A DNA stretch of 64,000 nt from Benincasa hispida (GCF_009727055.1 NC_052359.1:15184932-15248931); one strand, 5' to 3'; numbered from the stretch's first letter, positions 47,641 through 60,629 are shown. Notes: generated from the sequence alone by a model not told the origin. A program made the numbers and translations.

Positions 47641-47973
47641 TAGAGCTTTTTCTTTTATCATCCTCAAAAAGGTAAAAATTTGTATCACATCAAGATAATG
47701 GCATCTAAGGCAAAGTTGAGAACCCAAATATATGCCTACCCACATTATCACCTCACCATTAACCCAACAAAAAAAGGGAAAACAAAAGCAAGATTCCAAT
47801 TGCCTTTACAGCCCTCCAAATATTCCCAAAGCATTTTTGCTCTTGTGCAATGCCATATTTTTTCCCTCATCCTTTGTCTTTAACATGTGTTATAATATTA
47901 ATAGCTCCAAGACACACTTCCAAGTTTTCTCTTGCACCCTAGCCACATACTGCTCCACCCCTCCCTTCAAGCC

Positions 47974-48286
47974 ATGGCCACTTCAAAACAACAACTTGAA
48001 GTCCGTAAAGAAGACCACCATACTCCATCAAAATGGACTGTTGCTTTGGGAGAAGATGTTTTTAGAAGATTTCTAGGGCAATCTAACACTGCTGTGCAAA
48101 AGGTGTTCAGCGATGGCTCGTTGTTTAGCCCGTTGCTGTTCGGAAAGTTCTTCGACCCGGCCGATGCTTTTCCGCTATGGGAGTTTGAGTCTGATCTACT
48201 GTTGTCTAACCTTCGCAGCTCTGGAAAATCTTCAATAGATTGGTTTCAAACTGATCAAGAATACGTTCTACAAGCAGAATTACTAG
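47974..48286 (+). CDS. Small heat-shock protein, class VI-like (21.7-kDa type), exon 1
   Basis: Exon 1 encodes residues 1-104 plus the first base of the next codon. The start MATSKQQLEVRKEDHHTPSK sits in a strong context (gccATGGcc). The stretch WTVALGEDVFRRFLGQ...DGSLFSPLLFGKFFDPADAFPLWEFES is typical of class VI small heat-shock proteins (Arabidopsis Hsp21.7 type). The alpha-crystallin domain begins with DWFQTDQEYVLQAELL. A GT donor follows (CTAG|GTATTT). Together with exon 2 it gives a 200-residue ATP-independent chaperone that holds unfolding proteins, presumably cytosolic because no transit peptide is evident. I found no canonical heat-shock element in the 130 bp before the start, so heat induction is not shown by the sequence. 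Confidence 0.88.
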
Positions 48287-51200
48287 GTATTTTTTTCACT
48301 TATTCCACCTTTTCTGAAAAATACTAATACATTTTTTTTTTTATGGAAAATTCAACCTCAAATCTTGAGATTTTTAGTATAAATTTATGTTACACTAAAT
48401 TATGTTCACATTAGCTTAATTACTATTCTTATCATCTCATTTGAAAATTTTAAAATTAAAAGATCAAGCATTAAAATTATATAATTAAGTAATAAAGAAA
48501 ATGTGTAAGGAGAAATTTAGTAAAAAAAATTATATGTATATTTTATTTAGTATAATTAGGATTGAAGAATTCAAATCACAAATCTTGTGATTAGTACACT
48601 CATATACCAATTGAGTTATGTTTATTTTGACTTAGATTTCAAAATATGAAAATAGTATTTAATAGTGTAAAATTAAACATTTAATTGATTTTGAGTGATT
48701 AATGTTATGCTTTTAATCAACTCATATGCTATGATCGATTTTCTTATAGTAAATATTGAAAACCACTTTTGGTCCCTCAATTTTGTTAGAAATATCAATT
48801 TAGTGGATCTTGAACTTTGAATTGTTATAACTTAGTCCATATAATTTTAGTTTTATAACAATTTAATTCTTGTATGTTAGTAAGAAACAAATTTAGTCAC
48901 CGTACTTTTAAATTTGTAAAAGTTAATCTCTATTGGAAAAAGTTTTATAAAGATTAAACATCAACTTTTGTTGTTTAACAATTTGGACTTTGTAGCTCAT
49001 AAACATATCGAGAGACTAAATAGTTTGTTGATTTATTGCGATTGAGGCATAAGAAATGTAATTAAATCTTAACAATAAAATAAGGACTAAATTGTTGTAT
49101 GTTAAAATTTAAAGGCTAATTAAATTGTTACAAAATTTAAAAATACATCTAGATGGTCACAAATGAAAAGTTGGAGGATTTTTAAGATTTTTAGTTCGGC
49201 TAAAAACACTTCCTGAAAACTATTAGATAATTTCAAAATTTATAACCTTATTAATTATTATTTTTTTTCTTTAACTGAAGGTCTAAAAACAGAGATGAAA
49301 ATGGTGGGAGGACAAAGTTACTTTAAATCATAGACTGAAGAACTAAAAAATGTCCCACATCGAAAGACTTTTAGAATCTCGAAGCCTTTAAAAAATTTAA
49401 TTTAAAGTTGTTAGCCGGGATGTGGGTAGGAACACCACGCGCTATTCTAAACCCTAAACCTAATACAGAATTATGGGGAATTTCCCCGGCGTCTACCCCG
49501 TAGACCTCGAAAATAAACGCCGATGCTTTGCGTGTGGTTTTAAGTTTCCGGTGGTCAAATTACGCCTTTGAGGTTCGTAGGTGGTGTGCTGCTCCACCGT
49601 GGCCAATTGGTGCCATTGCAGTCACCAGTATCCTCGCCTCTTAATCATCCCATTTTTTATAATATTCCAAAGTACTTTATTTTTGTTATTATTATTTTTG
49701 TATATAATAATACCTTTTTCGTCTTGGTGTTTATTCAGTGGGTTTTTATTCTTTCTTGTTCACTTTAGAAAGCCACTTTTTTTTTCATAGGGTTCTTAAC
49801 TTTAAATTTATAAAGTTAACTTTTCTCTCAATTCTACTAGCTTTATCAAATACTTATTTTACACTATAACTCAACTTGTTAAAATATAAACTTTGAACTA
49901 ATTCGAATTCTTTCACATCTATTTGGTTCTTCTTTCACAATCCTTTTTCTATATGCACACAACAATTCTAATTATGTAGAGATCAAATTCTATTATTAGT
50001 TATTTGTCTCTTAGGAACATATTTTTATCAATAATATATGTCTAGGCACTTGATTGTTTTATTTTATTTTATTTTATATTTTTAATTATTCTCATTTTAG
50101 TAATTTACTATTCAAGAAATTTTTTAATGTAACTAAAACTTTTAATTAGATCAAACAAAAAATTGAAATTATACCACTAAGATGAAATTATAAGTTTAAT
50201 TAATGTTTTTTTAAGTTTATGTCTAATCGGTTCATGAACTATAAAAAAAATAAAATAAAATAAAAAATTCTAGTAAGTTTCGAAAATTTTAATTTTGTGA
50301 GTAGGTTACTAAATTTTAAATATAGTGTTTAATAAGTCTTTAAATTTTTAATTTATATTGAATAGAGATCCTTTGAACTATCAATTTTAAGGTTCTTGAT
50401 TTGTTCAACATTGTAAAAAACTCAAACATCTATGGGTAATTGTTTTAAATGGTAAAATTGTTGAAAATATTTTTAAATATAACAAAATATCACTGTCTAT
50501 CAGTAATGGACCGCGATAGAATTTTTAATTTTATGCTTATTAGGTCTCTAGAAAGTTTCGATTTTTTATATAATAAGTCTTTGACATATTTAACATTTTG
50601 TTAAAAGAAATTAATGTAACTATTAGACATAAGGTTGAATCTTCTGTTTGATGGACTTTGAAATTCTATTATATTTGTAAATAACTTGGCTTATTTTTAT
50701 TTATTTAAAAATAACCCAACATCTATTATATAATTTAACGTAGAAATATATTTTTTTGACAATATGTGAGGTGGGGATTAAACCTCGAGCTTCGAGGTCA
50801 ATAGTCCATAATTGATGTCAGTTAAACTATACTCTAGAAATAAAATATTAAGTCTTTTAATAAGCTATATAATAATTATTATTATTATCATTAAAGTATT
50901 AATAGAAGTTATTTTTACCATAATAGTTTTTGTGAACCTTCTTACCATAACTTTTTTTTAGTACAAAAGGGTGAGAGGATTCAAATATAGATCTCTTGTT
51001 CACAAAAAAATATTAAATATTAGTCAAAGTATTCTCATTTTGACCATTCCTATCATAAAAAAGGGATGATCAATATATTATAGTCAAAACAGGTATTATT
51101 TTTTATTTTTTAGTAGAAAAGTGCTTTTAACTTTGATCATGGTTAAGAGCATTTCTCAAACATTTATTTTGCAGAGATTTGAAGTTGAAAGGATCATGAT

Positions 51201-51352
51201 AAGAGAATAGATTTTAATGCTGAATTATGTATGCAACAACTACATTTTAAAAGACTCTCCAAAGGCCCTTCAATTCTCTCTGTTGCTTCTCATACAAAAA
51301 AAGTTGGGTGATATGTTTGATTTGACACAAAGCAAAATTTGACAAACCACAG
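48287..51352 (+). other. Intron of the small heat-shock gene (3066 bp)
   Basis: It starts GTATTTTTTTC and ends ACCACAG. Its length is far above the typical intron of this gene type. Most of it is AT-rich, with SINE-like phrases near 48560-48610 and 50765-50835. A distinctly GC-richer island lies at 49390-49640. Confidence 0.75.
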
Positions 51353-51642
51353 AAGCTTGGAGAAATGCATTACAAATCTCCATAGAAGATGGGAAGGTGT
51401 TAGAGATAAGTGGTCAGTTGAAGGAGCAACAAAGAGAAGGCAAGACGATCGTCGATTGGCGACATGTCAATTGGTGGGAGCATGGATACGTTCGACGACT
51501 CGAGTTGCCCGAAGACGCTGATTGGTCTAGAATGGAGGCTCGTATGAAGAATGACAATGTTCTTGAGATCAAGATTCAAAAGTCAGAAACTAATCAAGGT
51601 GTTGAATCAAAGAGCAAAGATAATTCTGATGAAGATGCTTAA
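51353..51642 (+). CDS. Small heat-shock protein, class VI-like, exon 2
   Basis: Exon 2 completes the alpha-crystallin domain: ALQISIEDGKVLEISGQLKE, then TIVDWRHVNWWEHGYVRRLELPEDADW, which carries the family's WWEHGYVRRLELP signature, then DNVLEIKIQK, close to the usual I-x-I C-terminal motif. It ends in an acidic tail (SKDNSDEDA). Phase is kept: 313 + 290 coding bases make 201 codons including the stop. The residues at the junction (ELL-EAWRNALQ) differ from the GxGKNxLQ wording usual at this place, so the acceptor could lie three bases further right (AAG), or the gene has diverged here. Confidence 0.85.
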
Positions 51643-51667
51643 GTTGATCATGAGCAAATTTCTAATG

Positions 51668-51775
51668 GAAAATGTGTTTAACTTAAACATAATTTACATA
51701 TTCTCTGTGATTGTGACAAAAGAAAATGTGTTTAACTTGAACATAATTTACATATTCTATGTGATTGTGACAAAA
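51668..51775 (+). repeat. Tandem duplication, 2 x 54 bp, in the 3'UTR
   Basis: The unit beginning gaaaatgtgtttaactt occurs at 51668 and 51722 with two or three differences, 26 bp after the stop codon of the small heat-shock gene. Confidence 0.9.
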
Positions 51776-52139
51776 CAACAAGGCATGGATCTCAATTATG
51801 TGTATGTTAATGTTATTGCTGACCAACTTATATGGATGAGAATACAAACAATTTCAAAATGTCTAGTACTATATACAATTTCATTTCGTTTCTAGTCTCG
51901 AATCAAATTCTTACCGGCTAATTACCATTATTATTATCATAATTTCGTTTACATTATTCTAATTGAACTTGAAAAGAGATCCAAGATTTATATCCAAACC
52001 TTTTATGATAAAGTGATGGCCAATAATTTACTGGTCTAAATTACCTATACATATTGTTGAAATGCCTTAAATCTGTTATCTGGTACTCCGAATGATCAAA
52101 CACAGGGTCTAAATTACCTATACCGGCCTATACATATTG
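51776..52139. other. Intergenic spacer after the small heat-shock gene
   Basis: No gene is seen. 'tgttgaaatgccttaaatct' at 52055-52075 looks like a plus-oriented Copia LTR start, but LTR sequence does not follow. 'taaattacctatac' is repeated at 52037 and 52111. Confidence 0.45.
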
Positions 52140-53470
52140 TTCATGAAGGGATTGAATCTCGTAGTTGAAGTGAATGATTGTTTTACTTTCAATTTTGTTT
52201 TACAAACAACACAAAACAAAAGAATACAACATAAATAATGAACAAACTCAATAGGTTAAGCATGTTTAATTAATTATACAAAGAAAAAGAAACAATTTAA
52301 CACTCTTTAAGAATTCTAGTAATTCTTCTTCTTCCTCAACAAATAACATCAAGATCTCCTCTAGGATGTGAACATAATACCATCACTGGGTCTTCCCGAC
52401 TATTCTCTTGATAAGGACTGGTTTGTGTAAACCGACTTTTGAAAGAGAGAGAATTTTGTTGTGGAGAAGAGTTTTTCTACTAAGAACTCTTTCTTTGTGA
52501 AAAAAAAAAAAACTTGAGAGAGATAGGAGGGAGAGTAAGAGATATGGATTAGACACACTAACCCCTTTCCCCTTTTTTTCTTTTAGGTGAAGTAGGAGAG
52601 AAACCACCCACTTTCTATTTATTTATTAAAATTAAATAAAATACATTTAATTTAATTATAATTAATTGATCGAATTAAATTGATCTTAAATTATATATCT
52701 CATTATTTAATTAAATGTAGAATTAAATCATATTCAAATGCATATTTTTCTCATAACATATGTTTTTAATATGAATTTCATTCATATTTATTAACCTATA
52801 ATTTTAATATGAATCTCCTTCATATTAATTTTTAACCCACAGCTATAATAAGAATCTTATTCATATTATTTTAATATGAATCTAATTTATATGATTTATT
52901 ATTTGAATCTTATTATATAGTTTAATTTTGAATTTTATTCAAAATTAACTTTATATTATAATGTATCTATATACATTATATTAATGGTATTATATACGAT
53001 TAATGTTGTTCCCTTAATTAATTTGAACAATATAAATTCTTTCAAACCTAATGGTCTTTGTTTATCCATTATGAGAGAGACCTAATGAACCAACAGATTA
53101 GAAGCTCCAATGATTCGAGGTTAATTAATTAAACATTTTAATTAAATTAACCAACATTCATTAACTATGGATCACTCCACTTGAAGACTCACAGTGCACT
53201 CTTCACGCTGTAGAAGATTTTGTGTCCATGGATCTAACCATTATAAGTAAGTTGACCCTGCATCAGTTGTTTGCAATTACAATTGGGTCAAATTATCGTT
53301 GTACCTCTGTAATTACCTCTTACTCCTTAAGTACTATTAATCCCTCTAATGAACAATCTATATATGATCCTACCATAAATCAAGTCCCTCTTGGGCCAAT
53401 GAGAGGACAGGTACATTCGTTTTACCCCTGTAATTACCTCTTACTCCTTAACTTGAATCTATATCCAGGT
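52140..53470 (-). repeat. Copia LTR, start-truncated, minus orientation
   Basis: Blocks at 53160-53420 ('gatcactccacttgaagact', 'ttttgtgtccatggatctaacc', 'aatccctctaatgaacaat') match the minus-oriented LTR at 26850-27070. The order of middle, AT-rich part and pyrimidine-rich leader then follows down to about 52140. The LTR start is missing. It adjoins the broken end of a gag gene, but it belongs to a different LTR subfamily than the LTR at 56380-58311. Confidence 0.7.
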
Positions 53471-53477
53471 TAGGTGA

Positions 53478-54395
53478 GTATTCTCCACTAGGCATGTTTC
53501 AACTATTAGTAAATTTTATTTACCTTGGTTCGCTTTTTTCACTTTCTTTTCTGCCTAGTACTTTGGGCAATTACACTTCCAATGCCTATCTTCTCCGCAA
53601 TGGAAATACTTTCCTTTGGGAGCTTATTTTTTTTTTCTTAGTAGTGATTTTCTTATTCCCTTTACCCTTCTTCTTCATTTGTACATCTTTGTCTTTTGAA
53701 GAAGAGGGAACAGACTTCTTTTAATAAGTGGGTTTTGTTCCAGACGTAGAACCTTTTACAAACTTTTTAGATCGTGAAATAACATTTACTTCACTTTCTT
53801 TAAGTTTCATCATAGATTGATATGTCTGTAGCTCATTCAACAGTGTAGTCAAATTGTAAGTAATTTTGTTAATAACAACATTTGTTCTGAAAGGTAGATA
53901 ACTCGCTGGGAGAGATTCTAATATCATATTGACGTGATTGATTTCATCTATCATCGCCCCATGAGCCTCAACAATATTAAAATGAACCATCATATCGAGA
54001 ACATGTTCTCTAACGTTGGTACCATATTTCATGCGAGTACTATAAACATACTTAATGGCTTCTTGTCGAACAGAGGATGACGGTTGCTCGAACATCTCTT
54101 GGAGCGACGTCCTTATCTCACGGGCAGTGGACATTACCTCATGTTTCTTATTAAGTACATCGGATATACTTGCTAAGATATAAGCCCTAGCTTTTTCGTT
54201 AGCCCTAACCCATCGATCATAGATGTCCTGAACATTTCGGTTCGCTGTTGTACTGGAAACCGGAGGACATTCATCCGACAACACAAACCTGAAATCATCC
54301 ACAACTAATATTGTATTAATGTTAGATTTCTAGTTTGAATATCCTTCTCCGTTAAATTTATCAGAAGCAAGCAGTTGTATAATTCAATTTGACAT
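53478..54395 (-). pseudogene. Copia gag gene, damaged
   Basis: Minus strand: MSN*IIQLLASDKFNGEGYSN*KSN starts at 54395, with the conserved Trp after YSN changed to a stop. An open stretch from 54302 then reads MDDFRFVLSDECPP...YDRWVRANEKARAYILASIS and LESLPASYLPFRTN, through QTYQSMMKLKESEVNVISR (UBN2/Retrotran_gag domain). A zinc knuckle near 53600-53555 reads YFHCGEDRHWKCNC: the first Cys of CxxCx4Hx4C is Tyr here. The reading ends at LLIVETCLVE near 53480, just where protease should begin. Its LTR and primer-binding site lie upstream at 56353-58311. Confidence 0.9.
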
Positions 54396-56352
54396 TGTTG
54401 AAAAAAATTAAACAAATTCTATTAAACTTATGCATCTAAATCCAATTTTTAGCAAAAAACAATAAAGTACCCAAAAAACTTTATTTATTTGCAACGATAC
54501 TTTAGTGATTTAGAATAGTTGCTACCGTGAGGCAGTCAAATATTCCTTTTCCTGAAGCAAGAAAATTTTGACCAAATACTATATCAGAATAACTCTTTAT
54601 TCCTATAGTTCTTTTGGTTATCGTTTTCGGTCAAGATCTTTACTAATAATCAGTAATTCTTGTAAGTGTGACCCGCCTTTTTCAGATTTTATAGAACGGT
54701 ATGAACATGCCCCTGAAATGAAGACAATATCCAACACGAAACTATAAGGCCCTATTCATTTTTTAAGCTTGAGTTGTTCCAAATCCTATGTTACAACCCT
54801 CCGTGGGGATCATTGTGGTTAACGACTGGCTAATGCCACCTAAAAACGACAACAAGTGCAACATAGGAATCTCACGGTTCAAACTAATGGAGAAGATTGT
54901 AGAACAATGTTGACACATTTCCTTCACCCACTTACTATGAACTACTTCCCCCATTCACTTTGTTATTGACCTATGCAAACACTTTCCATATGAAGTAGTC
55001 ACGGTAAAAGCGATAGGAAGCTGAGCATGGATCTCACTGTGTGAACTCTTGGGGACGTAAGAGCTATTAACTTTATATCGAATATATTGTTATTCTCCCA
55101 CTGAAGTGTTCTAAATGTTTGGATATTAGGTTTTATTACGGCTAATTAAGAAGAACCTAAGTCTGTGATTTTATCCAAGTATAATGTTTATATTTGGATA
55201 TTAACATACGATGTCTATGTATTTAAACTAGTTTTAAACCTCACATCACTCACGCAAGCTCATAAAATCAGTTAACAATGCTGAATATTTCGGTCATAAT
55301 CCCCAAGTAGGAGGTGTTATGTAAACCATCAACTTAAGTACCTCCAGCCTTAGACAGGTTTATGAACCGATTTGAGTTTGTAACCAGATTTATAAGGTAC
55401 AATCTATTTTAACAGTTAAAACTAGTTGTTAGCCTAAGTGAGCATGTTGTTTATCTTTGTTATGGATTTTAAAGTCTAATTTCATTTTATAACAAACTTA
55501 TGAAACAAATATGCTTTAAATCAACCATAACATGCTCCAAAGGCAAAAATTAACATAACAATTACATCAATTTTTAGCAAACCCTAAAACATGCATACTA
55601 TATATTATAACTAATTCTAACATATAATAATGCATGTAGCATGTTTACTTATGGTGGGATTTTAAACTAAAATGGCATATTTTATGCATAAACATGTTTA
55701 ATTCAAAAATAATACATATCAAATGCATACAATAATTAAATAACACTAATATGGTTCAACTTTGGCATTCTAAACAAACAAATAAGCTAAATTATTACAA
55801 TAATAGCTCAAGAACAACTTAATTTGATGAAGAACCGCTCGAACCGATCCAAATTGGACCTGAACTGGCCCACCAAGGCACCAAATGATGTTGAACCGGA
55901 CCGGTTTGGGGGAGAACTGATCGAACCAATTTCTTCAACCCACGAACCAGCCAGACAAAGCGTGAAGCAAAAACCCTTGGGATGAACAGCGTCGTGATGC
56001 TGCATCCTAGCATTGCAATACTATTCATCAGTAAGCCCGTGCATTGTAACGCTCGATGAACAACGTCGTGATGCTCCTGGGCAGAAGGCTTAGCTCTAGT
56101 TTTTTGCTCGAACATGTTTGCTTCAATCTTCAAATTACAACCTATTTTGAACTCTAATGACTCCAAATAAATTATAGACTCTAGAGCACATATATAAACT
56201 CATCAAACAAGAGCCAATTAAAAATTTAACTTCGAAATGAAAGAGAATTCTAATGCCAAAGTTGAATTTCAACCATATCAATCACATATTCAAACATGCT
56301 TAGAAATTCACCCACCAAACTCAATATAACGATACTTGAGTGCTTAAATCAT
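54396..56352 (-). other. Untranslated leader of the minus-strand Copia element
   Basis: About 1.95 kb separates the primer-binding site from gag. I see no recognised protein. The longest frame (115 residues, 56166-55819) overlaps a GC-richer part (55840-56110) where 'catcacgacg(c/t)tgttcatc' is repeated. Part of this leader may be an older insertion. Confidence 0.45.
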
Positions 56353-58311
56353 GCTCTAATACCAAGGAGTAATCTAACATGCAGCGGAACAAATTAGAAT
56401 AAAAAAGCACTCTAACTACTCTTAGTTTGAGTTTTGAATATGCTATTCAAGTGATATTCATAGAGAGTTTGAAGCAAACTTTAACTTTGAAGAAAACTCC
56501 ACGAATTCAGCAAGAAATCCAGAAATTTGAGCTTGAATCTTCAAGTAGACCACCACCAAGATCTTCTCTACTAATCTCAAGGAGGATTGTATGGTGTAAA
56601 CACTCAAATTAAACTGAATTTTGGATGAACTTAAGTGGGTTTTGTAGGTTTTCACAGCAGCAGTTTTCTGTTTCAAAATCACAGCATCTCTCCAAAATTC
56701 TCAGCATGGAGCTTCAATTTATAAGCTAAAAAAAGCATGGAGATAGTGTTTGCATGGAGGTCAACTCCAGCTGCACTAATTTAATGAAATTCAAGTGGGA
56801 TTTGGTGATTAACCATTTAATTACAAAGTGGATTTTACCAAAAACTTGAAAAAAATCCACTCAATCCAATTTTATCATTTTTTAATCAAATTGGTTTTAA
56901 ATGATTTTATATTTAAATAAACTTATTTTATTTAAATATTTAGTTTTACAAAATTAATTCAAAATAATTAATTTTAAATAAAAATAATTTTAATTTTAAT
57001 TAAACTTTTTAATTAAAATATTAATTTAATATATTAATATCAAATTAATAAAACAAATTCCACTAATATGATTCAATTTCATATATTTAGTATTTAAATC
57101 AAAATTTAAATATTAATTGATTCTCCAATTTCGTTTAATTTTGATAAAATTAAACGTTTCAATTGTATCGTATTCAATTAATTGAAAACCCTAAATTAAA
57201 TTTGAATATTTGAAATTCATAACCCTAATTTCATCCAACAATACTCAATTTATTAATCCAATTTACGAGCTAGTAGAGAGACCTAATGGACCTATAGATC
57301 AAGAGCTCTAATGATTTATAATTAATTGGTTAAACTCTTTAAATCGAATTAATTACTATTTGTTAACTATCAAGGCACACCACTATAGCTCGATAGTTGA
57401 CTCTCCTTACTGTAGATGTGTTTCTGTCCATTTCAACCATAATCAATAAGTCGATCCTTTACAAGCCGTTCGTATTTACAGCTAGATCAAAATTATCGTT
57501 TTACACCTGTAAATACATCTTGTACCTTAAGCTTCCACTTACCCTCTATTGAACAACTGATTTATAATACCAGTTATAAATCATATCCCTCTCTACCAAG
57601 AGAGGGCGGGGCTCCGTTGTTCAAGACTAGGCATCAACACTTAAGAAAACAACCTATCTGCTAACCCTAAGTCGGGGAGGAGCGAACCCATCTTGCATAA
57701 CTATGTCTCCAGCTATCTACCCCGTCTTATCCCCAAAATTTGAGGCTTATTGAGCAGTGTTGTTGAACTACTCTCACCTATGCAGATCAAAGGATAATCC
57801 TAAAATAAACAGATCAAAGTATCATCTATATAGATCAAAGGATAGTTAGCTCAGAATTAAGATCGTGTTAAGGTCATTTTAGTTTGAAATAGTCAGTTTT
57901 AATAGTAAACGGTCGTTATAAAGAAAAGTGACAATTTCAAGGTCCAGTCTTATGCAAACTTATTACATAGGATGTCCCCATTCACATGACTCTATATGAA
58001 TGATTTGTGGATTACATCATTTGTATCAATATAGGAAATGGGCCGCATCCAATAGTGTTACTAGGATGAAATACCCAACTTCATCCATATACTTATAGAC
58101 CATTTAGGCTATATACTATAACTTGATCCTGTTTATGTTACCACATAAAGGTAAAGTATTCATACTATAGCCATGAATTTGTTTATTGGATTTTCATAAT
58201 AGAATGCAATATCAATGACTTTCTTGAATAAGATACTCAATAATATTTTATTGATAAATAGAATGTTTAACACAAAATTTACGAACTACGAGTTCTAGGA
58301 CATTCCCAACA
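56353..58311 (-). mobile_element. Copia 5' LTR and primer-binding site (minus)
   Basis: Minus strand: the LTR starts TGTTGGGAATGTCCTAGAAC at 58311 and ends near 56380. A primer-binding site TGGTATTAGAGC lies at 56364-56353, complementary to initiator tRNA-Met. Its start sequence matches those at 34394 and 37563. Its length of about 1.93 kb is close to the solo LTRs of the window. The exact inner edge is uncertain because some 15 bp separate the likely LTR end from the binding site. Confidence 0.75.
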
Positions 58312-59157
58312 GATGTTTATAAATAGTGTACACATGTTATGAGGGATGTCAGGAACTAGTTACACTACAAGAAATCTGACTTCTCCCGACATCACAATTC
58401 ATCGAAAAAGTGTGAAAAAAGCGTCGGTAGAGCCTCTCCCGATGAATAAATGGTCGTCGAAAGTTTAGTCGGGAGAAATCCGTCGGGAGAGGAACTCCCG
58501 ACGCACTGGGAGTTAGTTGGGGAACTCCCTACGCACATATAGGGCGTCGGGTTCCAATAATTGCCGACGCCTGATTACGGCGTCGGTAGTTCTAGAACTC
58601 CCGACGACCTATATGTGCGTCAGGAGTTCCCCGACTAACTCCCGACGTCGTTTTAAAAGTGCGTCAGGAGTTCCCGAACTCCCGACGGTTGTTCCATGCG
58701 TCCGAAGTTCCAGACCTCCCGGCGGTTTTATTTAATGCGTCGGGAGTTACAAGAACTCCCGACTTAGTAATATATACATGGAAGTTCATTCATTAGTTGA
58801 AAATTATCTATCGAATATTTTTAATTTATCGTTTATAATTTTTTAAAATTTGATCTGAATAACCTGTAAACATAATAAACGAAATAAAGATTCACATAAT
58901 TAAACAACGAAAATGAAGTCCATATTATAACAAGTAAATAAAAAATTACAATATCTAAACAAAGTCGATACTAGACTTCATAAAACATACAAAAATACAT
59001 AGAAGAAATAAAATGAAAACAACGTCTAGAACACGTCTGGAACACAGCATCTTCAACAATTGTCCTAGCTCATATCCGAACAACATTCTACAATAAACAA
59101 AAACATTCAAATGTCATATCGACAAACATCCACAATACGTTTAAACTTCAATATGGG

Positions 59158-59790
59158 TGTAATGAAACTCTACCACCCCCATGACAAACATGGAACACCC
59201 GAACATCAAAAAAACACAAAATGAGTAAACAAGAACCAACACACATAAAACTCAAACTTTGTCCCCAAAATGGTTTAAGCCAATCTCAACCCCCCCCCCC
59301 CCCCCACACACAACACACAAAACACATTAGAATTTCGTAAACATTCATAAACATACATTCATAAACATACAAGAACTCCAAGTTCAACGACAAGACGGAT
59401 GTAATGAAACTCTACCAACCCCCCACGACAAACATGGAACCTCCCGAACATTAAAATCATACAAAATGAGTAAACAAGGACCAACACACACAAAACTTAA
59501 ACTTTGTCCCCAAAATGATTTAAGCCAATCTCAACCCACCCCCAACAACACATTAGAACTTCGTAAATATTCATAAACATACAAGAATTCCAAGTTCAAG
59601 GACAAGATGAGTGTAATGAAACTCTAACTACCTCCACGACAAACATGGAACCTCCCGACTATCAAAAATACGCAAAACGAGTAAACAAAAACCAACACAC
59701 ATAAAACTCAAACTTTGTCCCCAAAATAGTTTAACCCAATCTCAAACCTCCCCCCTCCTCTACCCACCCCCCACGACAAAACAACAAAAA
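59158..59790. repeat. Minisatellite, about 3 units of 210-240 bp, with a 16-C run
   Basis: Units start 'gtaatgaaactctacc' at 59159, 59401 and 59613 (periods 242 and 212). Each includes 'acaaacatggaac', 'actttgtccccaaaat' and a C-rich tract. In the first unit this tract is an unbroken run of 16 C (59290-59305), which is prone to slippage and miscounting. Confidence 0.85.
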
Positions 59791-59936
59791 ACACATCAAA
59801 ATCTAGTTGTTTGGCTACCATAACTGCAAGATAGCCAACAATTCTTTATCATAAAGCTACTTAAGACATAACTACTTTGCTACCATAACTGCAGGATAGC
59901 AGCATATTAGACAACTAAATAATGTAGTAATCATAT

Positions 59937-60032
59937 CTAATTCAATGGGTCTCCTCTTTGTGATCGTATCATGTCTTCAATCATTTTTCTCATTTCTTGC
60001 ATTTGTCTTGCATGATCCTCTTTCATTTGTTT
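59937..60032 (-). pseudogene. Remnant last exon of a CACTA-type transposase gene
   Basis: After a plausible acceptor (TTGTTCAG, 60033-60040 on the minus strand) a frame reads KQMKEDHARQMQEMRKMIED and ends MIRSQRGDPLN before a stop. It is a short Met/Gln/Glu-rich coiled-coil tail like the C-terminus of plant Ptta/En/Spm transposase-family proteins. No upstream exons are found. The position inside a CACTA element supports the reading, but the family match rests on composition only. Confidence 0.5.
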
Positions 60033-60629
60033 CTGAACAATAACCTAGATTAGAGGATAAAGTACAAAGTATTTATTAAGCATGAAATTTGATTAAAATT
60101 ATCCAAGTTTGTTCGGAGTATTTCAAATTTTAACTAATTTATAATACGTGATTTGACTTTTTTTGCCTCTAATGATATTGATGTTTTTTCCCTAAACTAA
60201 GTCCAAAATTAAGTAAGTTGAAACATCCACAATCCATGGCTTATATAAAAAACAATGATAATTAAAAACAATCCACAATAACATTCATACTCCAAAAAAT
60301 TGCATAAATTGAAACATCCACAATCCACAATAACAACTCAATTAACAAGAACATGCTATAAATTAATCCACAATCCATAAAAGAATTGCATAAATTGAAA
60401 CATCTACAATCAACCATAACTCAATCTATAAATTAATTTACATTCAATAACAATAACAACTCAATAAAAAATCAATCCATTAATTGAAACATCTACAATA
60501 ACACAATAACAATTTGCATAAATTATTTAAATTATGATTTTTCAATTAATCAATCAATAATGATTAAATTAATATACAATAGAAAATAATGATTTAAATA
60601 AATATATAAGAGAAAATAAAATGAGAAGA

